In this document: positions 34,658 through 42,840 of the stretch, in pieces | Layout of the letters: the number at the start of each line of letters is the position of its first letter | How positions within the stretch are numbered: position 1 is the first letter of the stretch | Source: Treponema sp. | GTDB taxonomy: Bacteria; Spirochaetota; Spirochaetia; Treponematales; Breznakiellaceae | Reading direction: 5' to 3' | Assembly (NCBI GenBank): GCA_031254315.1 | Contig: JAIRUQ010000029.1 | Location: 1-44,491, forward strand | DNA: 44,491 bases | Position numbers and translations under genes: made by a program | Notes under the pieces: generated by a model | The model's input: the letters and a program-made list of their open reading frames with translations, nothing else | Told to the model about the DNA's origin: nothing | Database searches by the model: none

Positions 34658-34685
34658 AACCTCGCGGTTGCCGCGAGGTTTTTTT
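34658..34685 (+). terminator. Rho-independent terminator of the pyrophosphatase gene
   Basis: AACCTCGCGG (34658-34667) pairs perfectly with CCGCGAGGTT (34671-34680) around a 3-base loop. A run of T follows (the last two T of the arm plus 34681-34685). GC-rich stem plus U-tract is the textbook pattern, and it lies 33 bases after the stop codon. Confidence 0.9.
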
Positions 34686-34709
34686 GTGGTTTGGTATTGG
34701 GAAAAGTTA

Positions 34710-34738
34710 TTGACAATATGGTAAAATATACATAGATA
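34710..34738 (+). promoter_or_regulatory. Likely promoter of the YhfC-type gene
   Basis: A perfect TTGACA (34710-34715) is followed after 17 bases by TAGATA (34733-34738), a weak -10 box in an AT-rich context. A strong AAGGAGG ribosome-binding site and the ATG at 34757 follow. Confidence 0.45.
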
Positions 34739-34756
34739 TAAAAGGAAGGAGGTAAT

Positions 34757-35566
34757 ATGCAAATTTCAGTACTTTCAATTATTTTTATGGCAGTGTCTGC
34801 CGTTATTTCAATTGGATTGCCAATAGCTTTATTTATCTTTTTGTACAAAAAACATGGCGCGAAATTTTTGCCTATGATTATAGGAGCGGCGGCATTTATA
34901 ATTTTTGCGTTGATATTAGAGTCCGCTATACATTTTTTTGTTTTAAAAACATTTTCGTTAAAAGAAAAACCGCTCATATATATTTTGTACGGAATATTTA
35001 TGGCAGGTATTTTTGAAGAAACAGCCAGATTTATTTCATTTAAAATTCTTCAAAAGAAAAATTATACAGGTATAAGTACAGGTTTGTCCTATGGAGTTGG
35101 TCATGGCGGAATTGAAGCGGTTTTACTTGCCGGAGTTTCTATGGTGTCCGCTATTGTTCTTTCTATAATAATAAATACGGGCAGTATAGAAATAATAACA
35201 AACAAATTAGAAGGAACCGCTCTTGAACAAATGAATGTTCAGATAGATTTACTTGTAACAACAAAATCGTATATGTTTTTATTGAGCGGTATAGAGCGTA
35301 CATTTGCAATAATAATCCAAATATCGTTATCGGTAATTGTGTTTTATTCGGTTTTTTGTAAAAACAAAATGTGGCTGTTTCCACTGGCAATACTATTGCA
35401 CGCAATTATTGATCTTCCTGCGGCGGCGTATCAGGTTGGAGTAATAAAAAATGTATTATTGGTGGAAGGTACTGTGTGTCTTAGCGCCGCCGGGATAGTG
35501 GTATTGGTAATAAATGTGCATAAAAAATTGAAGCGGGAATTGGAAAAAGCCGGGACGACCGCCTAA
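34757..35566 (+). CDS. YhfC-family intramembrane protein (putative glutamic/metalloprotease fold)
   Basis: The 269-residue protein has seven to eight hydrophobic helices. It carries motifs of the YhfC family, related to the CAAX-protease/PrsW superfamily of intramembrane proteases: E87-E88-x2-R91 (GIFEETARFISF), GHGGIEA (115-121) and H215-x3-D219 (LHAIIDLPAA). The conserved Glu, His and Asp point to an active site inside the membrane, but activity and substrate are unknown. AAGGAGG is well spaced before the ATG. The gene is AT-rich, is bounded by the pyrophosphatase terminator, and converges on the WecG-like gene, so it is a single-gene unit. Confidence 0.8.
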   Translation: MQISVLSIIFMAVSAVISIGLPIALFIFLYKKHGAKFLPMIIGAAAFIIFALILESAIHFFVLKTFSLKEKPLIYILYGIFMAGIFEETARFISFKILQKKNYTGISTGLSYGVGHGGIEAVLLAGVSMVSAIVLSIIINTGSIEIITNKLEGTALEQMNVQIDLLVTTKSYMFLLSGIERTFAIIIQISLSVIVFYSVFCKNKMWLFPLAILLHAIIDLPAAAYQVGVIKNVLLVEGTVCLSAAGIVVLVINVHKKLKRELEKAGTTA

Positions 35567-35595
35567 CGCAATGCTCCAAGTTCCGGTTATCAAAA

Positions 35596-36354
35596 TTATT
35601 GCTTCACAAATAACTTATAAAACAACAACAAAAACTTGTAGCCAATAAACGGGAATATCCTGAAAAATTTAAAGGGGTTTTGAAAGCAGTAGCCTATCCA
35701 TTCAAGTCCGTTTCTAAAAGCAAACCGCGAGGGGTGTTTTTTCCTTTCGGCGAAAACATCAAAGATATCACTGCACCAGAGCCTTAAACCATTTCCCAGA
35801 GTGAGATTGTTTTTTGATAACCAGCGTTCCTTGCCACGGATGCCCTTGCCTGCCAATAACAGTGAGGGCGATGATTTTTTTATTGCTTGAATAATCGTGC
35901 CTTCTTCGCGCTGTTTGAAGTAACCGGGGAAACGCCCGACTATGCGTAACTTTGGGAAAGTTTGCCGTATGTTTTGTTCTGTTTTCATAAGAACTCTTAT
36001 TTTTCCGCCAAGCAGATAACAGGTAAATTCCCGATTCTCCAGAATTGTAAGCATACTCACAATAAAATCGAACGGCATATATCGATGTGCTTTTTCTCCT
36101 GTAAGAAATTTTATCCCGCTGATTAAACTTTTAGAAATTGGAATAACTAAAGACGCTCTTGTTACATAGTAGCGGTATTCGCCGTTCCTTCTTGCCTTCA
36201 GAAGGTCCCATAGAGAAAGAAGAACGATGTTGTGTTCTTTCTTGTCTTTTAAGAGATCGTAGACGACATCGCTAAGTTGATCAGGTGCGACAATATCAAT
36301 CGGGATTTTAAGAAAGTTTATTCGCCGTTTGGGTTCGCTTGTTTCAGTTTCCAA
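35596..36354 (-). CDS. WecG/TagA/CpsF-like glycosyltransferase, divergent
   Basis: The 252-residue protein matches the WecG/TagA/CpsF fold in order: CYLLGGKIRVLMKTEQNIRQ with FPKLRIVGRFPGYF (110-146), LLLAGKGIRGKERWLSKN (165-182) where relatives have a GVGxPKQExWI motif, and the C-terminal SDIFDVFAERKKHPSRFAFR then LEWIGYCFQNPFKFFRIF. The family transfers N-acetylmannosamine(uronate)-type sugars to lipid-linked glycans. Where relatives carry a PDG motif with the proposed catalytic Asp, this one reads VIPISKSLISG (70-80), so activity is doubtful. The TTG at 36354 overlaps rsmE by 37 bases. It is the last gene of the ctp-rsmE-wecG-like run. Confidence 0.78.
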   Translation of the reverse strand: METETSEPKRRINFLKIPIDIVAPDQLSDVVYDLLKDKKEHNIVLLSLWDLLKARRNGEYRYYVTRASLVIPISKSLISGIKFLTGEKAHRYMPFDFIVSMLTILENREFTCYLLGGKIRVLMKTEQNIRQTFPKLRIVGRFPGYFKQREEGTIIQAIKKSSPSLLLAGKGIRGKERWLSKNNLTLGNGLRLWCSDIFDVFAERKKHPSRFAFRNGLEWIGYCFQNPFKFFRIFPFIGYKFLLLFYKLFVKQ

Positions 36355-37106
36355 GAATTCTTCTCCATTAATAAAATTCTAACCGCCGCAGAACAATAAA
36401 GAGCGGCTGTTTCTGTCCGCAAAATCGTGTCCCCAATGGTCAATGGCTTAAAACCATTTTCCATGAAAAGGGAAACCTCCTTAGCGGAAAATCCGCCTTC
36501 CGGTCCGATAGCCAATGCTACAGAATCAGGGCTATTATTAAGATAACTGTGAAGGCAATCCTGTTCAAGTACCTGATGATGAAATAAAAGCCCAAGCGCC
36601 CCCTCTTCCCTAAGTTTCTGCCAGTAGTCAAAAAGTTCGCTCAGCGTTAACGGTTTGTGAAGGGCGGTCGCTACCCTTGAGCCGCTCTGCTGTCTCGCTT
36701 CTTTTATAATTCGTTCCCAGCGTGAAAATTTCTGCCCCCCAATGCCGGTTTTCCCAACTGAAAATTCCGTCAAAAAGGGGACAATCTCTGTTATTCCACC
36801 CTCCGCCGCCTGCCGCACAATCAAGTCCATCTTGTCGCCCTTTGGAAGGGCTTGTAAAAGAATTACCGGCGGTAGGGACGCAGGAACATTGCCTTCTGCG
36901 CCTTCATTATTTTGATTGCATTTTCCGGTTAATACTCCGTGATTTATCGAAACAATCTGAATGAGGGTTTCTTTGCCATTCGGGAGAAGGGCAGGGAAAA
37001 ATTCCCCAACTGCCAGACGGCGGACATTGACAAGATAATGGTAATCGTTGCCCTCAAGCCGGACAGTGTCTTTGTCCGGCTCACTGTTAAGGATAAATTG
37101 TTTCAC
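36318..37106 (-). CDS. rsmE: 16S rRNA m3U1498 methyltransferase RsmE
   Basis: The 262-residue protein has the PUA-like N-terminal domain (VRLEGNDYHYLVNVRRLAVG, 15-34) and a SPOUT methyltransferase domain. The latter has LPKGDKMDLIVRQAAEGG (87-104), ALAIGPEGGFSAKEV (197-211) and LRTETAAL (229-236), the RsmE signatures. It methylates N3 of U1498 in the small-subunit rRNA. It starts with GTG at 37106, 9 bases after the ctp stop, and its end overlaps the glycosyltransferase-like gene. Confidence 0.93.
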   Translation of the reverse strand: MKQFILNSEPDKDTVRLEGNDYHYLVNVRRLAVGEFFPALLPNGKETLIQIVSINHGVLTGKCNQNNEGAEGNVPASLPPVILLQALPKGDKMDLIVRQAAEGGITEIVPFLTEFSVGKTGIGGQKFSRWERIIKEARQQSGSRVATALHKPLTLSELFDYWQKLREEGALGLLFHHQVLEQDCLHSYLNNSPDSVALAIGPEGGFSAKEVSLFMENGFKPLTIGDTILRTETAALYCSAAVRILLMEKNSWKLKQANPNGE

Positions 37107-37115
37107 GCGCCTGCT

Positions 37116-38621
37116 CTACGAAGCTAACGGCATATCTTCTTCCGCTTCTTCCTGTAACGCCCTGAGCGTTCTTGTAGTCTGCATCAGTGTGTTGAAAGTT
37201 CCGGTTCGAATAATATTAATCGCTTCCTGCAATTGTATATCGTATTCTAAATCGAAAACCGGAGCGAAAGATGTACGGTTCAATTCATTTCTTATTAAAC
37301 GTCTGAGCAGGGGCAGATCGAGGTTGTATTCCTGCCTGAGTCTTTGCGCGAATACATCAATCTGCGCCGGTGTTGCCTGCGGGTTTTGCTCGGCAAACTC
37401 GGGGATTTTGTTCGCGTTGATAAGCTCGTTCATTTTTTCCGCATCCGCTTCTGTGTATTCGGGGAACCTCACTTCGCGATCCGGCGGAATACCGATTTTG
37501 TCGATGTTCGCATCACTTGGCGTATAGTAGCGTGCTGTAGTTATTTTAAAGCCGACATTGCTGAACCTTCGGACTTGCTGTACAGAGCCTTTGCCATAAG
37601 TGTTTTCTCCTACCAAATACGCCCTGCTGTGATCTTTTAGTGCGCCCGCGACAATTTCAGAAGCTGAGGCGGAGCTTCTGTTTATCAGCACGATGATAGG
37701 GATGTCCGTGGGGACAAGCGTTGAGCGCCTTGCATTGAAGTCCCGGCTTTCGGAGGGAAGTCTCGATCTTGTACGCACAATAAGCCCCCCATCAAGAAAG
37801 AAGTTCGCGATATCTACCGCAGAGTCCAAAAGTCCGCCGTAATTATTTCGCAAATCAATAATTAAACTTTTGTAATTATTTGCCTGAAAATCGCTTATCG
37901 CTTCCCTTGCTCTGGCGGCGGTCATTGGGGTAAATGTAATCAATTTTAAGTAGCCGGTATCTCCAATCATGGCGTGTTTTACTGTCGGCACTTCAATAAT
38001 TGCTCTCGTTATCGTAACCGGAAATTCCATTCTCTCTCCGCGCCTTATTACCAGCCTTACACTCTCCCCCGGCGTTCCCCTTAATATTCCAAGCACGTCA
38101 TCCATTGAAATTGTCTCGGTAGGTATGCCGTCAATTTCTGTAATAAAATCGCCGGGATTGATTCCGGCACGCCAGCCGGGCGTATCTTCAATAGGAGAAA
38201 CAACTTCAACCCACATCGGTTTTCCGTCCGGTCTTGGAGTTGTCGCTTTTGTGATGTTAAGCCCGACTCCGCCGAAACTTCCCTGAGTGGTGTTGTTCAA
38301 ATCGCTCATATCAGATTCTGTCAAAAAAGAAGAATATGGGTCATCTAAAGCATTAAACATTCCGCTCATCGCACCTTCAAAAATGATCCGCGGGTCTACT
38401 TCATCAACATAAGTACGAAGGATAAGATTGTACACATTTTGCATGATATTGGTATAATTCCGCACCTGAGCCTGCGTATTTTCCGGTTGCTCCGGCAAGG
38501 ACGAATTCATGCTTCCCTGCGCCGCCGCCCGTGGGATAAACACTAAGGCGAACAATGAGCAGAAAATGACTGTCGCTGTTACCCAAATCCATGTGACAGA
38601 TTGATTTTTCTTTATATCCAT
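37116..38621 (-). CDS. ctp: Carboxy-terminal processing protease (S41)
   Basis: The 501-residue protein has an N-terminal signal anchor (about 9-34, ending RAAAQG), an S41 N-terminal helical part (DPRIIFEGAMSGMFNALDDP then YSSFLT), a PDZ domain (about 112-205; GGVGLNI) and the S41 catalytic core. The Ser-Lys-Gln triad is intact: S319 in SSASASEIV, K344 and Q348 in YGKGSVQQ, with the spacing of CtpB. It cleaves C-termini of periplasmic proteins and often controls cell-wall hydrolases. A C-terminal extension of about 130 residues has no clear domain. AGGAGA precedes the ATG. rsmE follows 9 bases downstream. It is divergent from the cyclase gene. Confidence 0.93.
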   Translation of the reverse strand: MDIKKNQSVTWIWVTATVIFCSLFALVFIPRAAAQGSMNSSLPEQPENTQAQVRNYTNIMQNVYNLILRTYVDEVDPRIIFEGAMSGMFNALDDPYSSFLTESDMSDLNNTTQGSFGGVGLNITKATTPRPDGKPMWVEVVSPIEDTPGWRAGINPGDFITEIDGIPTETISMDDVLGILRGTPGESVRLVIRRGERMEFPVTITRAIIEVPTVKHAMIGDTGYLKLITFTPMTAARAREAISDFQANNYKSLIIDLRNNYGGLLDSAVDIANFFLDGGLIVRTRSRLPSESRDFNARRSTLVPTDIPIIVLINRSSASASEIVAGALKDHSRAYLVGENTYGKGSVQQVRRFSNVGFKITTARYYTPSDANIDKIGIPPDREVRFPEYTEADAEKMNELINANKIPEFAEQNPQATPAQIDVFAQRLRQEYNLDLPLLRRLIRNELNRTSFAPVFDLEYDIQLQEAINIIRTGTFNTLMQTTRTLRALQEEAEEDMPLAS

Positions 38622-38675
38622 TTTATTTATCTCCTGCTATAATTATGATATATTTCTAAAAAAAAAGGTAGTAAT

Positions 38676-41144
38676 ATGGGAAAGAAGATAAAAATCGGAA
38701 AAAAACTCACCGCGCTGATAATTACGGTTTTGGTGTTTTTTGTGATTTCCTGTCTGCATTTACTTGGTGTTTTCCATTTTCTGGAATACAAGTCTTATGA
38801 CATGCGGGTCAGATTTTGGTCGGAAACTTCTTTTAGCCGCCCTTCAGACGAGATTGTTGTAATCCTGCTTGACCAAGACAGCCTTGACTGGGCGCAGAAG
38901 GAAAAAGGTTGGGGCTGGCCCTGGCCTAGGCAGGCTTATGCTGAAATTGTCGATTACATGAATTTGAGCGGAGCCAAGTCGATTGCTTTCGACGTAATTT
39001 TTTCTGAGCCTTCTGTGTACAGGAACGCAAAGCAGGATGAAATAATAGACAATGCGGTTAATGCTCTGGAAGAAGCCGCGCTGGAAAACGCAGAAAGGCA
39101 GGCTACATCTCCCTCAGGCGGAAGACAGTCTGCGGGCGGAAGACAACCGCAGGCGGAAACCGGCGGTGAAGCTCCAAGACCGAGAACGGGTTTTAGAATT
39201 GCCATTGATGCCCTGCGAAGTTTGAGCGCGAGGGAAGACGACGCATCATTTGCTGACGCTTCCAAAAACTTTGGTCATGTTGTGCAGACGATCATGTTCA
39301 GCAGTCAAACAGGAAGTGCATTCTCCTGGCCTGTCGGTTTAAATCCGCCTCTGTTTCAGCCTGAAAATTTCGGTACAATGCTGGAGCGTTTTAGTGTCGG
39401 CGCGAGCGAAAGAGGACAATTCCCAATTCCTGAACTTCGTGAATCCGCCGGCGCTTTGGGGAGTGTTACGGGAATACCCGACTCTGACGGAATTGTCCGC
39501 AGACTAAGACCCTTTACAATGTTCGACGGTAAAGCAGTGCCGGGCTTGTCTTCTGCATCGCTTTTGGTTTCCGGAAAAGGACAACAAATATTTTACAACA
39601 GCAAAACAGAAGCGCTTGATTGGGACGGCATTTCCATTCCTGTTGACAAAAACGGCAACGCTCTTTTGCGTTACCACGGGATAATTGAGAGGTACATTCC
39701 GTACAGAGTCATGGATATTCTTTTAAGCGCAGAAGCGGTTAAGAATGATGATAAAACTTATATTGAATCGGGAAACTTTTTAAGCCCTGAAAATTTTCAG
39801 GGTACTTATGTGTTTTTTGGTTTTTATGCGCAGGGGCTTTTTGATATTTTCAATACGCCGATTTCTTCCGTTTATCCCGGAATGGGATGTCACATAACAA
39901 TGCTGGACAATATGTTACAGGGTAATTTTATCCGTGAAAATTCTGAATGGCTGAACCTGCTCATTTTGCTGGCGGTTGTAGTTTTACTGGTATTTCTTAC
40001 AATGTTTTCAAGCAGAATTACTATGTCTGTTTCGGGAATGGCTGTTATTGTCGTGATAATTATTACCGGAGCTTTTGCCGCCTATCAGTTTGGCGGTCTT
40101 TGGGTTCCAATGGTAACATACCTTGCGGGAACTCTCTCTGCTTTTGTTACGGTAACTCTTTACAATTACGCGACAGAGGGCAGTCAAAAACGTTTTATCA
40201 AATCCGCTTTTTCGCAGTACCTCTCACCCAAAGTTATCGAACAGATCATTCACGATCCTTCCCAATTAAAACTTGGCGGTGAAAAGAGAGAGATGACCGC
40301 AATCTTTACCGATGTCCGCAGTTTTTCAACAATTTCGGAAGCGTTGGGAGACCCGGCTAAACTTGTAGAACTGCTCAACTTCTATCTAACCAGAATGAGT
40401 AACCTCGTCCTTGACAATCAGGGAACAATCGACAAGTACGAAGGAGATGCGATCATCGCGTTCTTTGGAGCGCCAATTCACATGGAGAACCACGCTTCGC
40501 TTGCCTGCCGCGCCGCTGTTCACATGAAAAAAGCCGAAGTAGAAATTAACCGCGATGCATTAGAGCAGGGACTTGTTACCCCGAAAGTGATGGAGGCTCT
40601 TGCCGGAAAGAAAATAATTAAAAGTATTGATGATCCTTGTCCTTTGTTTACGCGGCTCGGCATTAATACCGGTGATATGGTTGTCGGCAACATGGGTACT
40701 CCAAACAAGATGGACTATACAATCATGGGGAACGCGGTAAATTTAGCGGCGCGGCTTGAGGGGGTAAACAAACAATATGACACAGGCGGTATTCTAATTA
40801 GCGAATACACAAGGACGCACATCGGCGACGAATTTGTTTTGCGTCCTCTGAGCAGGGTAAGGGTTGTTGGTATCAACACGCCACTGCGTCTCTACGAACT
40901 GCTTGACATTGCAGATGAGGCTACGCCTGATCTGCTCAACATGGTAAAACAATGGGAGCAGGCTTTCAGCCTCTATGAAAAGAGGGATTTCCTTGCCGCC
41001 CAGAAGATTCTGCAAGATATTTACGGCAAAAACAGCGGAGATTTAGCGGCGAAAAAGTACCTTGACAGGTGCGTTAAATTTCAGTCTTCACCACCGGACG
41101 AAAAAACATGGGATAATGGGGTGGATAATTTGACAGAAAAGTAA
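38676..41144 (+). CDS. CHASE2-domain class III adenylate cyclase
   Basis: The 822-residue protein has one N-terminal helix (about 11-33), an extracellular CHASE2 sensor (about 37-410; starting FLEYKSYDMRVRFW, then IVVILLDQDSLDWAQ), three helices (about 427-495) and a class III cyclase domain. Metal-binding D546 (FTDVRSFS) and D591 (KYEGDAIIAFFGAP) are present, as are Lys587 and the MDYTIMGNAVNLAARLEG motif, whose Lys and Asp favour ATP over GTP. It should make cAMP in response to an external signal. CHASE2 carries a Gly/Ser/Arg-rich insert (about 145-175), and the protein ends in a short TPR-like tail. AAGGTAG precedes the ATG. The SH3b and M48 genes follow. Confidence 0.92.
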   Translation: MGKKIKIGKKLTALIITVLVFFVISCLHLLGVFHFLEYKSYDMRVRFWSETSFSRPSDEIVVILLDQDSLDWAQKEKGWGWPWPRQAYAEIVDYMNLSGAKSIAFDVIFSEPSVYRNAKQDEIIDNAVNALEEAALENAERQATSPSGGRQSAGGRQPQAETGGEAPRPRTGFRIAIDALRSLSAREDDASFADASKNFGHVVQTIMFSSQTGSAFSWPVGLNPPLFQPENFGTMLERFSVGASERGQFPIPELRESAGALGSVTGIPDSDGIVRRLRPFTMFDGKAVPGLSSASLLVSGKGQQIFYNSKTEALDWDGISIPVDKNGNALLRYHGIIERYIPYRVMDILLSAEAVKNDDKTYIESGNFLSPENFQGTYVFFGFYAQGLFDIFNTPISSVYPGMGCHITMLDNMLQGNFIRENSEWLNLLILLAVVVLLVFLTMFSSRITMSVSGMAVIVVIIITGAFAAYQFGGLWVPMVTYLAGTLSAFVTVTLYNYATEGSQKRFIKSAFSQYLSPKVIEQIIHDPSQLKLGGEKREMTAIFTDVRSFSTISEALGDPAKLVELLNFYLTRMSNLVLDNQGTIDKYEGDAIIAFFGAPIHMENHASLACRAAVHMKKAEVEINRDALEQGLVTPKVMEALAGKKIIKSIDDPCPLFTRLGINTGDMVVGNMGTPNKMDYTIMGNAVNLAARLEGVNKQYDTGGILISEYTRTHIGDEFVLRPLSRVRVVGINTPLRLYELLDIADEATPDLLNMVKQWEQAFSLYEKRDFLAAQKILQDIYGKNSGDLAAKKYLDRCVKFQSSPPDEKTWDNGVDNLTEK

Positions 41145-41202
41145 CTTTTTGGCTAGTTGATTATTTTATAATTGATTGTAGAATATAATTGTGAGGTACA
41201 AA

Positions 41203-41676
41203 ATGAAGAAATGTTTTATCGTTTTATGTTTGTTCTTGTTAATAACAGGTTTTGCGGCAGCGCAGGTTTCCGCCGGAGGCACTTTGTATGTGTCGGTTCG
41301 GCAGGTGGCATTAAAATCTTCTACAGGATTTTTTGCAAGCACTAGAGGAACTCTGAACTACGGAGACCGCGTTACGGTAGTCCGGGTCAACGGCAGGTTT
41401 GTAGAAGTCAGAAGCGCGACAAATTCATCCGTAACCGGATGGACTGCTTCGGCTAATCTGTCCGCAAGACAGGTAGTAGCGGGAAACACAAGTACGGCGA
41501 CAGCAAGGGAAGTTGCTCTTGCGGGAAAAGGTTTTAATCAGGAAGTTGAACAATCGTACAGAAACCAAAACCGCAGTCTGAACTATGCTGATGTTGACAG
41601 GATCGAAGCTATTGCGGTCAGCGAAGCGGATCTAAGACGGTTTTTAGAAGATGGTCGTCTTAGGATGGGAGAATAA
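41203..41676 (+). CDS. Secreted SH3b-type protein
   Basis: The ATG at 41203 follows GAGG by 6 bases, giving 157 residues that start with a signal peptide (MKKCFIVLCLFLLITGFAAA). A bacterial SH3-like domain follows (about 24-95: TLYVSVRQVALKSSTGFFAS, then LNYGDRVTVVRVNGRFVEVR, GWTASANL). The C-terminal 60 residues are helical and polar. SH3b domains bind peptidoglycan or mature protein ligands in the periplasm. Its TAA shares a base with the ATG of the M48 gene, so the two are coupled and probably act together. TATAAT at 41184-41189 may give it its own promoter. Confidence 0.82.
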   Translation: MKKCFIVLCLFLLITGFAAAQVSAGGTLYVSVRQVALKSSTGFFASTRGTLNYGDRVTVVRVNGRFVEVRSATNSSVTGWTASANLSARQVVAGNTSTATAREVALAGKGFNQEVEQSYRNQNRSLNYADVDRIEAIAVSEADLRRFLEDGRLRMGE

Positions 41677-42590
41677 TGATGAAGACAAAAATAGAAATTA
41701 TTTTTATAATTATCGTTCTTATTGTTGGAGTAGTTATCTCCTGTGATACTCTTATGAAAGTCGCTGATGTTGGTGCACAGGTAGCCGGAGCGACTGGAGC
41801 TATTGACTCGAATACCGCAACTGCGATTAGCCAATCCGCAAGAGCCATAGGCTCCGCCGCGGAAGAAATAACTCCCGAACAGGAATACTACATTGGCAGG
41901 GCGGTTGCCGCGAACATTCTTGGCGCATACCGGCTCTGGACAGGTAATCAGGCTTTGACTGCCTACTTAAATAATATTTGCGCCGCCATAACAATTAATT
42001 CTCCGCGACCTGATGTTTACAATGGTTATCATGTCTCAATTCTTGACAGCAATGAAATTAACGCTTTTGCGACTTCCGGCGGACACATCCTTGTTACCCG
42101 CGGACTCATTAACGCGGCAAGATCAGAAGATGCCCTCGCCGGCGTAATCGCGCATGAAGTCGCGCACATTCAGTTACAGCACAGCATCAAAGCGATCAGA
42201 TCCAGCCGCATTACACAGGCTATTTTGGTAACAGGCACTTCGGCGGCAGGAGCGGCGGCAGAAATGAATGTCAGCCAACTGACAGATGTTTTAAATGAAT
42301 CTGTCGGGGAAATTGTTCAAACCCTTGTCAACAGCGGTTATTCGCAAACTCAGGAATTTGAAGCTGACAATACAGCAATGGCTCTAATGGCTGGCGCAGG
42401 ATACAATCCTTCGGGATTAATTGATATGCTCAGGGCATTAACCAGCGTACAGACTGCTTCCTCAGGTCTTGGCAAGACACATCCAACCCCTGCCCAGCGC
42501 ATAACCAACGCTGAACGCTCAGTGAGAAACTACAGCGTAACGGATAACAGCGCTCGCAGACAGGCGCGTTTTACTACGGCAACACGTTAG
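41676..42590 (+). CDS. M48-family metalloprotease lipoprotein
   Basis: The 304-residue protein has a lipoprotein signal ending VVISC23 and a compact M48 peptidase domain. The zinc site is H160-E161-x2-H164 (VIAHEVAHIQLQHS) with third ligand E227 (TQEFEADNTAM). It is close to the periplasmic BepA/LoiP type but without a TPR domain. It probably handles misfolded envelope proteins from a membrane-tethered position. The start is ATG at 41676 or 41679; the first overlaps the SH3b gene stop. A hairpin follows at 42598. Confidence 0.88.
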   Translation: MMKTKIEIIFIIIVLIVGVVISCDTLMKVADVGAQVAGATGAIDSNTATAISQSARAIGSAAEEITPEQEYYIGRAVAANILGAYRLWTGNQALTAYLNNICAAITINSPRPDVYNGYHVSILDSNEINAFATSGGHILVTRGLINAARSEDALAGVIAHEVAHIQLQHSIKAIRSSRITQAILVTGTSAAGAAAEMNVSQLTDVLNESVGEIVQTLVNSGYSQTQEFEADNTAMALMAGAGYNPSGLIDMLRALTSVQTASSGLGKTHPTPAQRITNAERSVRNYSVTDNSARRQARFTTATR

Positions 42591-42597
42591 GTGATAT

Positions 42598-42634
42598 ACA
42601 GGCTGGACGGACTGCAAAATGTCTGCCAGCCTGT
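42598..42634. terminator. Hairpin after the M48 gene
   Basis: ACAGGCTGG (42598-42606) and CCAGCCTGT (42626-42634) form a perfect 9-bp stem 8 bases after the stop codon. It is followed by A rather than T, so it is not a canonical terminator. It may protect the 3' end or mark the edge of the AT-rich block. The rest of 42635-42794 is AT-rich and includes a second weak inverted repeat, AAAAGTTTT / AAAACTTTT (42685-42716), followed by T. Confidence 0.45.
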
Positions 42635-42794
42635 AAAAACCCGTGGGTTGCTCATTCAAACCATAAAACAAATTTATATAAATTAAAAGTTTTTATACTA
42701 AATAGTTAAAACTTTTTTATATAATTTTATTGGTTTCCATGCGAAAATATCACCACCAAGTAACAGTCAAATACCGGCAATGCACAATATATCG

Positions 42795-42822
42795 TTGACA
42801 AAAAATTACTGTAATATATAAT
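42795..42822 (+). promoter_or_regulatory. Consensus promoter of the FG-GAP-like lipoprotein gene
   Basis: TTGACA (42795-42800) and TATAAT (42817-42822) are both perfect and 16 bases apart. The ATG at 42841 follows with GGGAAG as ribosome-binding site. This is one of the strongest promoters in the window and serves a single accessory gene. Confidence 0.75.
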
Positions 42823-42840
42823 ATTTGTTAGGGAAGAAAT

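Noticed and set aside
42586-42592. GTTAGGT at the end of the M48 gene, a perfect GTTRRRY match
   Set aside because: It lies in the last codons and stop of a conserved gene and has no palindromic arm before it. A seven-base degenerate motif is expected by chance.
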